Shown: positions 1-5,196 of the stretch, piece after piece
Layout: every line of letters begins with the position of its first letter
How positions within the stretch are numbered: the first letter of the stretch is position 1
DNA from: Thermoplasmata archaeon
GTDB lineage: Archaea > Thermoplasmatota > Thermoplasmata > Thermoplasmatales > Thermoplasmataceae
DNA length: 5,365 bases
Assembly: GCA_021799755.1 (NCBI GenBank)
Contig: JAJYZU010000082.1
Coordinates: 1 to 5,365 of the forward strand
Direction: 5' to 3'
Notes under the pieces: generated by a model
Told to the model about the DNA's origin: nothing
The model's input: the letters and a program-made list of their open reading frames with translations, nothing else
Database searches by the model: none
Translations under genes and position numbers: made by a program

Positions 1-183
1 AGCCATCTGTCCACTCCATGGATCATCGGATCTCTCATTGCGCTTGATCAGTATAAAACGGGATCTGTCTGTAATGAAGGTTACCGAGGCCTCGCCTTTG
101 CCAGGGGTCGGGTCTTCCCTTTTCTCATCCAGTAATGATCGCATGATTCGCAAAACCGGTTGATCTGAATCTATCTGTGCCAT
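1..183 (-). CDS. Nudix hydrolase, N-terminal 61 residues (cut by window edge)
   Basis: Reading leftward from ATG at 183-181 gives an open frame of exactly 61 codons to the window edge. Residues 31-46 look like the first Nudix beta strands (a stretch ending FILIKR). They are followed by RNERSDDPWSGQMA at residues 48-61, which resembles the segment before the 'PGG' and Nudix box in the CoA-pyrophosphatase-like subgroup of Nudix enzymes (typically D-P-W-S-G-x-x-A-F-P-G-G). The diagnostic Nudix box itself lies beyond the edge, so substrate (CoA, ADP-ribose, dinucleotides or other nucleoside diphosphate derivatives) cannot be assigned. The start overlaps the end of hmgA by 13 nt, implying co-transcription and perhaps translational coupling. 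No good Shine-Dalgarno is visible. An alternative ATG at 144-142 (residue 14) would still keep the conserved segment. Family call is fairly firm; role in the operon is unknown. Confidence 0.72.
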   Translation of the reverse strand, partial: MAQIDSDQPVLRIMRSLLDEKREDPTPGKGEASVTFITDRSRFILIKRNERSDDPWSGQMA

Positions 184-1313
184 GATTCCATGTAATGAGT
201 GTCCTGAATTAACCTTGCTTCAGGTGTGGTCTTCACAGGATCGTATGCCTCTATCATGACCGCAACCTCATCCGTTTCCTCCTTACCAATGGCATTCTCC
301 ACCATTCCGGGTTGTGGACCATGAATTAACCCCCTTACGTGAACTGTGATCGATCCCTCTGAAATCCCCTTCCTGCTCATGAATGAGCCGCTTGAATAGA
401 ATAGGATCTCATCTGTATCGATATTGCTGTGGTAGTATGAGATGGGAATAGCCTTGGGATGAAAATCGAACTTTCTGGGAAGAAATGTGCCCAGCATGAA
501 AGACTTCCCTGAAAATGTTTCATGGACTGGGGGTGGCATGTGAAGTTTACCTACAATGGGCGCAATGTTTTCTATATTTAACGCGAAGGGATAGAGATAA
601 CCGTCCCAACCCACGACATCGAACGGATCCTTGTCGCGGTGTTCCAGAACATAGTGATCACCGAAATCTACCATGACATCACTGTACCCCGGAACTGAGT
701 CGAAGTACGGCAAATATGGCACCCTGATATCCCGTGTATAATAAGGAGAACCCTCTCTTAATTGGCCATAGGCATTAAGATACCTCTGAGGTATGGATAT
801 TCTATCCCTTGACTCCAGGAAGAGGAATTCACTCCCGTGCGCGTATTCCGGGTAATAGGTCGTACCCTTCGGTATATATACATAATCCCCTTTTCTGAAA
901 TTGAGATTTCCAAAGATGCTCTTGATAGAACCTGTACCCTTGTGAACATAAAACAACTGTTCTGAGACCGCATGGCGGAATAATGTGCTGGCATCTTTTT
1001 CGGGCTTCATAATCCCAATAACGATGCGATCGTTGAAAATCAACGGAATCCTCGCAGAATAAAAATCTCCGGACGGTTTGAGTTCAAACGCCTTGAAATG
1101 CCTGTGGCCATCCTCAGAGGCATCGCGTGCTACGTTCTTCTTCTCAACCCTTGACAGGGAGACCACATCCGTAGGCTCTTCACTGTGATAAATGAGCGAA
1201 TAAGGCCCTTCAAAACTTTCCTCTCCAAATAACTCCTCTCTCAGGAGATGATCTTTCTCCATATACGTGTGCCTGGAATCAGGCATAATTCCCTGTTTCA
1301 CATAATAAACCAT
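171..1313 (-). CDS. hmgA: Homogentisate 1,2-dioxygenase
   Basis: A 380-residue cupin-fold Fe(II) dioxygenase expected to open the ring of homogentisate with O2, giving 4-maleylacetoacetate in the cytoplasm. The N-terminus matches the family (RHTYMEKDHLLREELFG, then FEGPYSLIYH). A first cupin strand set lies around residues 118-168 (SEQLFYVHKGTGS, KGDYVYIPKGT). The C-terminal catalytic part has PPPVHETF (His264), YYHSNIDTDE (His295, Glu302) and TVHVRGLIHGP (His325, His331). His295, Glu302 and His331 correspond by motif to the human iron ligands His335, Glu341 and His371, although the His-Glu spacing is 7 here and 6 in the human enzyme, as I recall for a bacterial-type subgroup. It is shorter than human HGD (445 residues). 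It follows fahA by 9 nt with a good Shine-Dalgarno and precedes the Nudix gene. The adjacent hppD and fahA strongly support homogentisate over gentisate as substrate. Confidence 0.93.
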   Translation of the reverse strand: MVYYVKQGIMPDSRHTYMEKDHLLREELFGEESFEGPYSLIYHSEEPTDVVSLSRVEKKNVARDASEDGHRHFKAFELKPSGDFYSARIPLIFNDRIVIGIMKPEKDASTLFRHAVSEQLFYVHKGTGSIKSIFGNLNFRKGDYVYIPKGTTYYPEYAHGSEFLFLESRDRISIPQRYLNAYGQLREGSPYYTRDIRVPYLPYFDSVPGYSDVMVDFGDHYVLEHRDKDPFDVVGWDGYLYPFALNIENIAPIVGKLHMPPPVHETFSGKSFMLGTFLPRKFDFHPKAIPISYYHSNIDTDEILFYSSGSFMSRKGISEGSITVHVRGLIHGPQPGMVENAIGKEETDEVAVMIEAYDPVKTTPEARLIQDTHYMESWHR

Positions 1314-1318
1314 TTTTA

Positions 1319-1324
1319 CACCTC
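1319..1324 (-). promoter_or_regulatory. Shine-Dalgarno of hmgA, overlapping the fahA stop codon
   Basis: The minus strand reads TGAGGTGTAAAAATG: the fahA stop TGA runs into GAGGTG, which is 5 nt from the hmgA ATG. This is a near-perfect anti-16S match at ideal spacing. It fixes the hmgA start at 1313 and suggests that ribosomes finishing fahA reinitiate on hmgA. Confidence 0.8.
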
Positions 1325-2213
1325 ATGATATTCTGTTGATGAGTTTTCCGATGGGTTCGGATGAAATCTCAATTTCATCACCAGTTTCCAGCCAGCCATC
1401 TTCTCCAGGCCCGTTCTCAAACAGGCATCCATGTCCAACTGTTCCCGTCATGATTATGTCGCCTTTTCTCAACCACGAATCCTTTGATGCTCTCTCAACC
1501 AGCTTCCCGATATCCCAGTAGATAGTGTTTAGGTTATTCGTAGCAAAAACTTTTCCATTTCTCTTTATTTTGATCGGCAGATCTATCTTTCCGTTACTGT
1601 CTCTCCTTTTCAGAATTTCATCGGCAGTGAGAAGGAATGGCCCGATAGATGTTGCAAAATCCTTTGCTTTGGCTGGTCCCAGCCCTATTTTATATTCTTC
1701 AAGCTGTACGTCTCTTGCACTCCAATCGTTAGCCAGTGTAACTCCTATAATATAATCCCATACATGTTCAGCGGGAATATTCTTTCCATCCTTCCCGATC
1801 ACAAATGCAAACTCTGCCTCAAAATCAAGCTGTTTTGTGTAGGACGGTTTGGGCACTAAATCTCCCGAAACAAAGAGATTGGATGTGTTGCTGTAATAGA
1901 ACGCCGGAAATTCATACCACTCCTTGACGACTTCAAGCCCTCTGTGCGTTCTGGAATTCTTCACATGCTCTTCGAAGGCAAAAAAATCCCTTATGCTCGT
2001 AACCGCAGGGACAGGAATCCCAAGTATGAAATCGGTAATGGGTTCGTTGCCGTACTGGCCTGAATTGCCATGATCTATGATTTTCCACAAAATTTCATAA
2101 AAAATTGAATTATCATGTTCCTCGTTCGATTCCTTCAGGATGGGAAATATCTTACCTTCTCTCTCAGAAACAATAAGAGTCCCGGTTGCTGTTTTAACCC
2201 TGCCTACTTTCAT
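1323..2213 (-). CDS. fahA: Fumarylacetoacetate hydrolase family protein (fumarylacetoacetase)
   Basis: A 296-residue FAH-fold hydrolase, expected to split 4-fumarylacetoacetate into fumarate and acetoacetate, the last step of homogentisate degradation. An N-terminal domain (about 1-70) precedes the catalytic FAH domain. RDFFAFEEH (Asp76, His83) matches the mammalian metal Asp126 and catalytic His133 region. LDFEAEFAFVIG supplies metal ligands Glu132 and Glu134, and NDWSARDVQ supplies Asp163, Arg167 and Gln170. Lys184 in AKDFATSIGP, the TGT around 256-258 and GCLFE (Glu266) match further active-site positions of mouse/human FAH. It is closer in length to the short FAH-family hydrolases than to the roughly 420-residue eukaryotic enzyme, so the substrate rests on operon context and could also be maleylacetoacetate. 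It starts 6 nt after hppD. The only SD-like element, GAGGT at 2233-2229 inside hppD, is about 15 nt away, which is long. Confidence 0.88.
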   Translation of the reverse strand: MKVGRVKTATGTLIVSEREGKIFPILKESNEEHDNSIFYEILWKIIDHGNSGQYGNEPITDFILGIPVPAVTSIRDFFAFEEHVKNSRTHRGLEVVKEWYEFPAFYYSNTSNLFVSGDLVPKPSYTKQLDFEAEFAFVIGKDGKNIPAEHVWDYIIGVTLANDWSARDVQLEEYKIGLGPAKAKDFATSIGPFLLTADEILKRRDSNGKIDLPIKIKRNGKVFATNNLNTIYWDIGKLVERASKDSWLRKGDIIMTGTVGHGCLFENGPGEDGWLETGDEIEISSEPIGKLINRIS

Positions 2214-2219
2214 GGAGAA

Positions 2220-3305
2220 TCACAGATTACCTCTGCGACCCTGTTCCTTCTCAATGGATTCAAAAAGTGCCTTGAAGTTGCCTTTACCGAAGGATGTCCC
2301 TCCTTTTCTCTGTATAATTTCGTAAAAGAAAGTTGGGCGATCTCCTATGGGCTTTGTAAATATCTGAAGAAGATATCCGTCGTTATCCCTGTCAACCAGG
2401 ATGTCCAGTTTTCTGATCTTTTCTAGGTCCTCATCAATTTTCCCGACCCTGTCTTCGAGGCTTTCATAATAGCTATCTGGAGTTGATAAAAATTCCACAC
2501 CATTAGCCTTCAGCGTCGATACTGTCTGAATTATATTGTCAGTAAGAAGAGCAATGTGCTGAACGCCAGGAGAGTTGTAATAATCAAGATATTCCTGGAT
2601 CTGTGATTTCTTCAAGCCAAGCGCCGGTTCGTTGATTGGGAAAATGATTTTCCTGTTGTTGTACTGCACAACTTTCGATCTCAAGGCAGAATATTCTGTG
2701 CTTATATCCTTGTCATCAAAACTAATCAGTTGTTTGAAATCCAGTCCTTTTATGTAGTAGTTGGCCCAATCATCCATTTTTCTGTCCTCAACATTCCCGA
2801 CAATGTGATCGATCTTTCTCAACCCAACTGACTTCCCCTTCTGATCCGTGTACTCAAACCCCGGTGGGAGTTCTCCGGAATAGTCTGAGTAATCCGTCAG
2901 TGTGTGCATGGTTTCTCCGTATGTTCTGATACTGCTTGTCCTGATCTTTCCGTCACCGCCCTTCACATCAACCACGTTCGAGGGCCTGATAACCCCGCGT
3001 TTATTAATTTCGGAGACCGAGAAGTCTATGTCATCAACCTTGAGTGATATGTCCCTCACGCCGTCACCATGGATTCTGAAGTGATCGCCAATTGGAGATT
3101 CTGGCTTAAGAAAACTTGTGAACTTCAGTTTGACATCTCCTTGCTGCATAAGATAGGAGACCCTGTCACGAACACCTGTTTCAGGTCCGCTGTATCCAAG
3201 AAGGTTGAAACCCATGGCATTTCGATGAAAATATGCCCAATGGCGGGCTGATCCCACGTAAAATTCTATAGTATCCACACTGTCCAAGAAAGGCTGATCA
3301 TTCAT
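2220..3305 (-). CDS. hppD: 4-hydroxyphenylpyruvate dioxygenase
   Basis: A 361-residue Fe(II) alpha-keto-acid dioxygenase converting 4-hydroxyphenylpyruvate and O2 to homogentisate and CO2. It has two vicinal-oxygen-chelate domains, roughly residues 8-140 and 162-320. The iron triad is visible: His167 in RKIDHIVGNV, His250 in GVQHIALLTD and Glu329 in TFFYEIIQR. Family motifs also present are PINEPA, KSQIQEYLDYY and the C-terminal gating helix (FGKGNFKALFESIEKEQ). Length is typical of HPPD. I chose ATG at 3305-3303. A TTG six codons upstream (3323) is in frame but lies between the TATA-like element and the expected transcription start, so it would probably not be in the mRNA. This is the first gene of the operon and would commit aromatic keto acids to the pathway. 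Hydroxymandelate synthase is a close paralogue, but adjacent fahA and hmgA argue for HPPD. Confidence 0.94.
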   Translation of the reverse strand: MNDQPFLDSVDTIEFYVGSARHWAYFHRNAMGFNLLGYSGPETGVRDRVSYLMQQGDVKLKFTSFLKPESPIGDHFRIHGDGVRDISLKVDDIDFSVSEINKRGVIRPSNVVDVKGGDGKIRTSSIRTYGETMHTLTDYSDYSGELPPGFEYTDQKGKSVGLRKIDHIVGNVEDRKMDDWANYYIKGLDFKQLISFDDKDISTEYSALRSKVVQYNNRKIIFPINEPALGLKKSQIQEYLDYYNSPGVQHIALLTDNIIQTVSTLKANGVEFLSTPDSYYESLEDRVGKIDEDLEKIRKLDILVDRDNDGYLLQIFTKPIGDRPTFFYEIIQRKGGTSFGKGNFKALFESIEKEQGRRGNL

Positions 3306-3310
3306 GTATA

Positions 3311-3320
3311 TGTAATTACA
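3311..3320. promoter_or_regulatory. Perfect 10-bp palindrome at the hppD start region (candidate operator)
   Basis: TGTAATTACA equals its own reverse complement. It sits 6-15 nt upstream of the hppD ATG, between the TATA-like element and the start codon, so it would cover or flank the transcription start. A dimeric repressor bound here could block the catabolic operon. Short AT-rich palindromes also arise by chance, and no regulator gene is in the window. Confidence 0.35.
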
Positions 3321-3330
3321 CAAATCTAAT

Positions 3331-3338
3331 AATATTTA
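3331..3338 (-). promoter_or_regulatory. TATA-like element of the hppD-fahA-hmgA operon
   Basis: The minus strand reads TAAATATT, centred about 30 nt upstream of the hppD ATG. Archaeal TATA boxes sit about 26 nt from the transcription start, which predicts an mRNA beginning only a few nucleotides before the ATG. There is no Shine-Dalgarno, consistent with leaderless initiation. Confidence 0.5.
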
Positions 3339-3357
3339 TCATATCATCACAAATCAT
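3338..3357. repeat. Three copies of ATCAT between the divergent promoters
   Basis: ATCAT occurs at 3338-3342, 3343-3347 and 3353-3357, with 0 and 10 nt between successive copies. The cluster lies directly upstream of the hppD TATA-like element, where a transcription factor or BRE-contacting activator could bind. Significance is uncertain in such AT-rich DNA. Confidence 0.25.
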
Positions 3358-3361
3358 GCCT

Positions 3362-3372
3362 GTCAACTTGAC
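3362..3372. promoter_or_regulatory. Inverted repeat GTCAA-c-TTGAC next to the Cld-family gene promoter
   Basis: This is a perfect 5-bp inverted repeat with a 1-nt centre. It ends exactly where the TATA-like element of the plus-strand gene begins, so it occupies the position of the BRE (TFB contact). The half-site TTGAC recurs at 3411-3415 over the predicted start codon. A factor bound here would compete with or recruit TFB. It differs in sequence from the palindrome at 3311-3320, so the two genes may answer to different regulators. Confidence 0.35.
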
Positions 3373-3382
3373 TTATTATATT
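3373..3382 (+). promoter_or_regulatory. TATA-like element of the Cld-family gene
   Basis: TTATTATATT, centred near 3378, predicts transcription starting around 3402-3406. That is about 5-9 nt before the TTG at 3411 and about 28 nt before the ATG at 3432, neither of which has a Shine-Dalgarno. Confidence 0.45.
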
Positions 3383-3410
3383 CATAGCAATAACAATGAA
3401 ATAGTAATTA

Positions 3411-4094
3411 TTGACGAAGCAATATTCCCTCATGTCATCACCATTGTTTATGGCGGTGCAGGTAGAGAGGTTTACACCTGTTTACTGGTACCTGGAACCT
3501 GATGAGAGAACTTTACTGAACAAGGATCTGAACTTACTGAAAGAGAAGTTTGGGGACAAGCTTGTCAGTCTCAACATGTATCTCTCTGCCAGATCTGACT
3601 CTGATCTGATATTCTGGTTTTCCTCTACAGACATCGAAACCCTTGATCATTTCAAACGATCCATAAGGTCCTTATTTAAGGAGTTTTCAGAGCCCAATTA
3701 CGGAATGATATCGCTTTACGAGGATTCTCCATACCTCAAAGAGAGCGGTGATCTGGCTTCAACACTTAGGCACCCACCATCAAAATATTTTGTATCCTAT
3801 CCCATGATCAAATCACCTGACTGGTACCTGATGGACTATGAAACCAGAAAGAGGATAATGGCAGAGCACATCGGGATGGCACTTTCGCATCCGGAAAACA
3901 AGGGGATCAGATCATATACGACATACTCTTTCGGTCTTGGTGATCAGGAATTCGTGGTGCTCTATGAAACAGATTCACTGATTGGGTGGAGCCACGTTAC
4001 AGCGAAGCTGAGGGAGGCGGAGGCGCATAAGTGGGTAACCAGGGAGAATCCCATTTTCATAGGGATACTAACAGAATCCCTGCCATTGGACTAA
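3411..4094 (+). CDS. chdC: Chlorite dismutase-family heme protein, coproheme decarboxylase-like (ChdC/HemQ)
   Basis: A protein of 227 residues from TTG 3411, or 220 from ATG 3432, with the dimeric alpha-beta barrel layout of the Cld/HemQ family. In TTG numbering the second half carries YFVSYPMIKSPDWYL (Tyr130, Lys134), MAEHIG (His153) and YSFGLGDQEFVVLYETD, ending in LREAEAHKW and NPIFIG. These match HemQ motifs: Tyr130 aligns with the catalytic Tyr of coproheme decarboxylase, Lys134 with its propionate-contacting Lys and His153 with the proximal heme ligand. The YPM-to-His spacing is 4 shorter than in Firmicutes because the loop before WY is shorter. The family reaction would be H2O2-dependent decarboxylation of coproheme III to heme b, but archaeal members are poorly characterised and it might be a heme peroxidase-like protein. 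It is transcribed away from hppD and convergent with the dehydrogenase. Start choice is uncertain: TTG fits the TATA spacing better, ATG is the commoner codon. Confidence 0.82.
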   Translation: MTKQYSLMSSPLFMAVQVERFTPVYWYLEPDERTLLNKDLNLLKEKFGDKLVSLNMYLSARSDSDLIFWFSSTDIETLDHFKRSIRSLFKEFSEPNYGMISLYEDSPYLKESGDLASTLRHPPSKYFVSYPMIKSPDWYLMDYETRKRIMAEHIGMALSHPENKGIRSYTTYSFGLGDQEFVVLYETDSLIGWSHVTAKLREAEAHKWVTRENPIFIGILTESLPLD

Positions 4095-5104
4095 AACCTG
4101 ATTAGTACCCTTCCAATGTTCTTCTTGGATCTGATCTCCCTGTAGGCATCTTCAACACTATCCAGATCAACCGTTCTGTCTATTATGGGTTTCAGCTTTC
4201 CCTGAAGCTCAAGGTTGAAGACTTGTGAGATATCACTCCTCGTGGAACTTATGCTCCCGGTAATAGAATTCCCTTTTAGTATTATTAATCCAAGAGGAAG
4301 TTCCACCGGATCCGGGACCACATTGCCGACTACAACCATTCTGCCTCCCGGTTTCAGGGAACGAAGTGCTTTACTGAATGTGTATATACCAACACATTCA
4401 AGAACCAGGTCGACACCCAGTCCCGTTATCTTTTTCACTGACTTTTCAAAATCCTCACTGGCTGACACCACATGATCCGCACCCAACTCAAGGAGCTTCT
4501 CTCTCTTCCATTCAGAGGACGTCTCGGCTATCACTCTGGCGCCAAGAGCCTTTGATATCACTACCGCGTGAGCACCGATTCCCCCGCCGGCCCCTGTAAT
4601 CAGTACAGTTTGGCCGGGCTGAAGTTTACCCTCAATTGCGAGTGCATGGTAGAGCATTCCGGTAACACACGCTGCAATTACGGATCCCTCCTCTGACACG
4701 CCTTCAGGTACCTTCACCAGACTTCGCTGATTTACCTTCACGTAGGGTGCATATGCACCCTCTATGCTCTCACCGAAGGTTTTCTTATCTCTGCAAAGGT
4801 TTTCCCGCCCTGACAGACAGTATTCACATTTACCGCATGGTTCGTAGATAAGACTGGCAACTCTGTCGCCGACCTTAAAATTATTCACTTCAGAACCCAC
4901 TGCGGAAATTGTGCCAGAAATCTCATGGCCTGGAATTATGGGCAACTTTACTCTCGGCAGATAGCCGTCCTGTGTTAAAATGTCCCTGTAGCAGATTCCT
5001 GTCATTTTCTGCTTTATTACAACGTCGCCAGGTCCAGGTTCAGGAATTGGAGCTTCAAAGGTTTCGACGGGTGATTTTATGGCCTTAAGACGTACAGCCT
5101 TCAT
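4091..5104 (-). CDS. Zinc-type medium-chain dehydrogenase/reductase, acryloyl-CoA reductase-like
   Basis: A 337-residue MDR-family oxidoreductase. The N-terminal GroES-like domain has CYRD (Cys38), PGHE (His60, Glu61) and the four-cysteine structural zinc lobe CGKCEYCLSGRENLC (Cys90, 93, 96, 104). The Rossmann domain has GAGGGIG (171-177) for NAD(P)H, and the C-terminal part returns to the catalytic fold. Cys146 in AACVTGM could supply a further catalytic zinc ligand. Segments such as CYRD, GYLPR, TGMLYHA, LGLIILKG and the C-terminal GRVLI closely resemble, from memory, the NADPH acryloyl-CoA reductase of Sulfolobales (3-hydroxypropionate/4-hydroxybutyrate cycle). The residue after strand beta-2 region (VIAETSS, Glu194) leaves NADH versus NADPH open. 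It could equally be an alcohol dehydrogenase or enoyl reductase. It is monocistronic with its own TATA box and converges with the Cld-family gene, sharing the tetranucleotide CTAA for both stops. Confidence 0.85.
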   Translation of the reverse strand: MKAVRLKAIKSPVETFEAPIPEPGPGDVVIKQKMTGICYRDILTQDGYLPRVKLPIIPGHEISGTISAVGSEVNNFKVGDRVASLIYEPCGKCEYCLSGRENLCRDKKTFGESIEGAYAPYVKVNQRSLVKVPEGVSEEGSVIAACVTGMLYHALAIEGKLQPGQTVLITGAGGGIGAHAVVISKALGARVIAETSSEWKREKLLELGADHVVSASEDFEKSVKKITGLGVDLVLECVGIYTFSKALRSLKPGGRMVVVGNVVPDPVELPLGLIILKGNSITGSISSTRSDISQVFNLELQGKLKPIIDRTVDLDSVEDAYREIRSKKNIGRVLIRF

Positions 5105-5124
5105 GGGACTTTATTTTTAATCTG

Positions 5125-5134
5125 TATAAATTTA
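5125..5134 (-). promoter_or_regulatory. TATA box of the MDR dehydrogenase gene
   Basis: The minus strand reads TAAATTTATA, with TTTATA centred about 24 nt upstream of the ATG at 5104. That spacing predicts a leaderless mRNA starting at or next to the ATG, which supports this start. It lies within the perfect palindrome ATAAATTTAT (5126-5135). No Shine-Dalgarno precedes the ATG. Confidence 0.65.
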
Positions 5135-5153
5135 TGTCGCAAATATCTGTTTT

Positions 5154-5183
5154 CTCCATCTGGCATTTTTTTATAAAATGGAG
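5154..5183. repeat. Short inverted repeat CTCCAT / ATGGAG around the HAD promoter
   Basis: CTCCAT at 5154-5159 is the exact reverse complement of ATGGAG at 5178-5183. The 18-nt spacer contains the T-rich TATA box of the plus-strand HAD gene. It might be a pair of half-sites for a regulator, but 6-bp arms can occur by chance. Confidence 0.2.
5170..5177 (+). promoter_or_regulatory. TATA box of the HAD phosphatase gene
   Basis: TTTATAAA inside a longer T-then-A run (5166-5178), centred about 24 nt before the TTG at 5197. This is the classic archaeal TATA-to-start distance. It is the main support for leaderless initiation at a non-ATG codon there. Confidence 0.6.
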
Positions 5184-5196
5184 CGATACTGTCCCG

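Noticed and set aside
758..994. Open frame of 78 codons inside hmgA on the same strand in another frame.
   Set aside because: No recognisable motif, and it is fully covered by a gene with conserved catalytic residues; a chance frame.
2115..2426. Plus-strand open frame of about 103 codons opposite hppD/fahA.
   Set aside because: It is the antisense shadow of two well-supported genes, with no promoter, ribosome site or family signature.
2220..3305. Hydroxymandelate synthase as an alternative identity for the HPPD-like protein.
   Set aside because: That paralogue belongs to glycopeptide antibiotic clusters; here the neighbours are homogentisate dioxygenase and fumarylacetoacetase.
3306..3323. 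In-frame TTG at 3323 as an upstream start for hppD (6 extra residues).
   Set aside because: It lies about 12 nt from the TATA-like element, upstream of the expected transcription start, and the added residues match no HPPD feature. ATG 3305 fits promoter spacing.
3396..3404. ATG at 3396 near the Cld-family promoter.
   Set aside because: It is followed after one codon by TAG and encodes nothing.
4215..4599. Plus-strand open frames opposite the dehydrogenase.
   Set aside because: Low-complexity Ser/Pro/Thr/Arg-rich translations typical of antisense frames; no domain signal.
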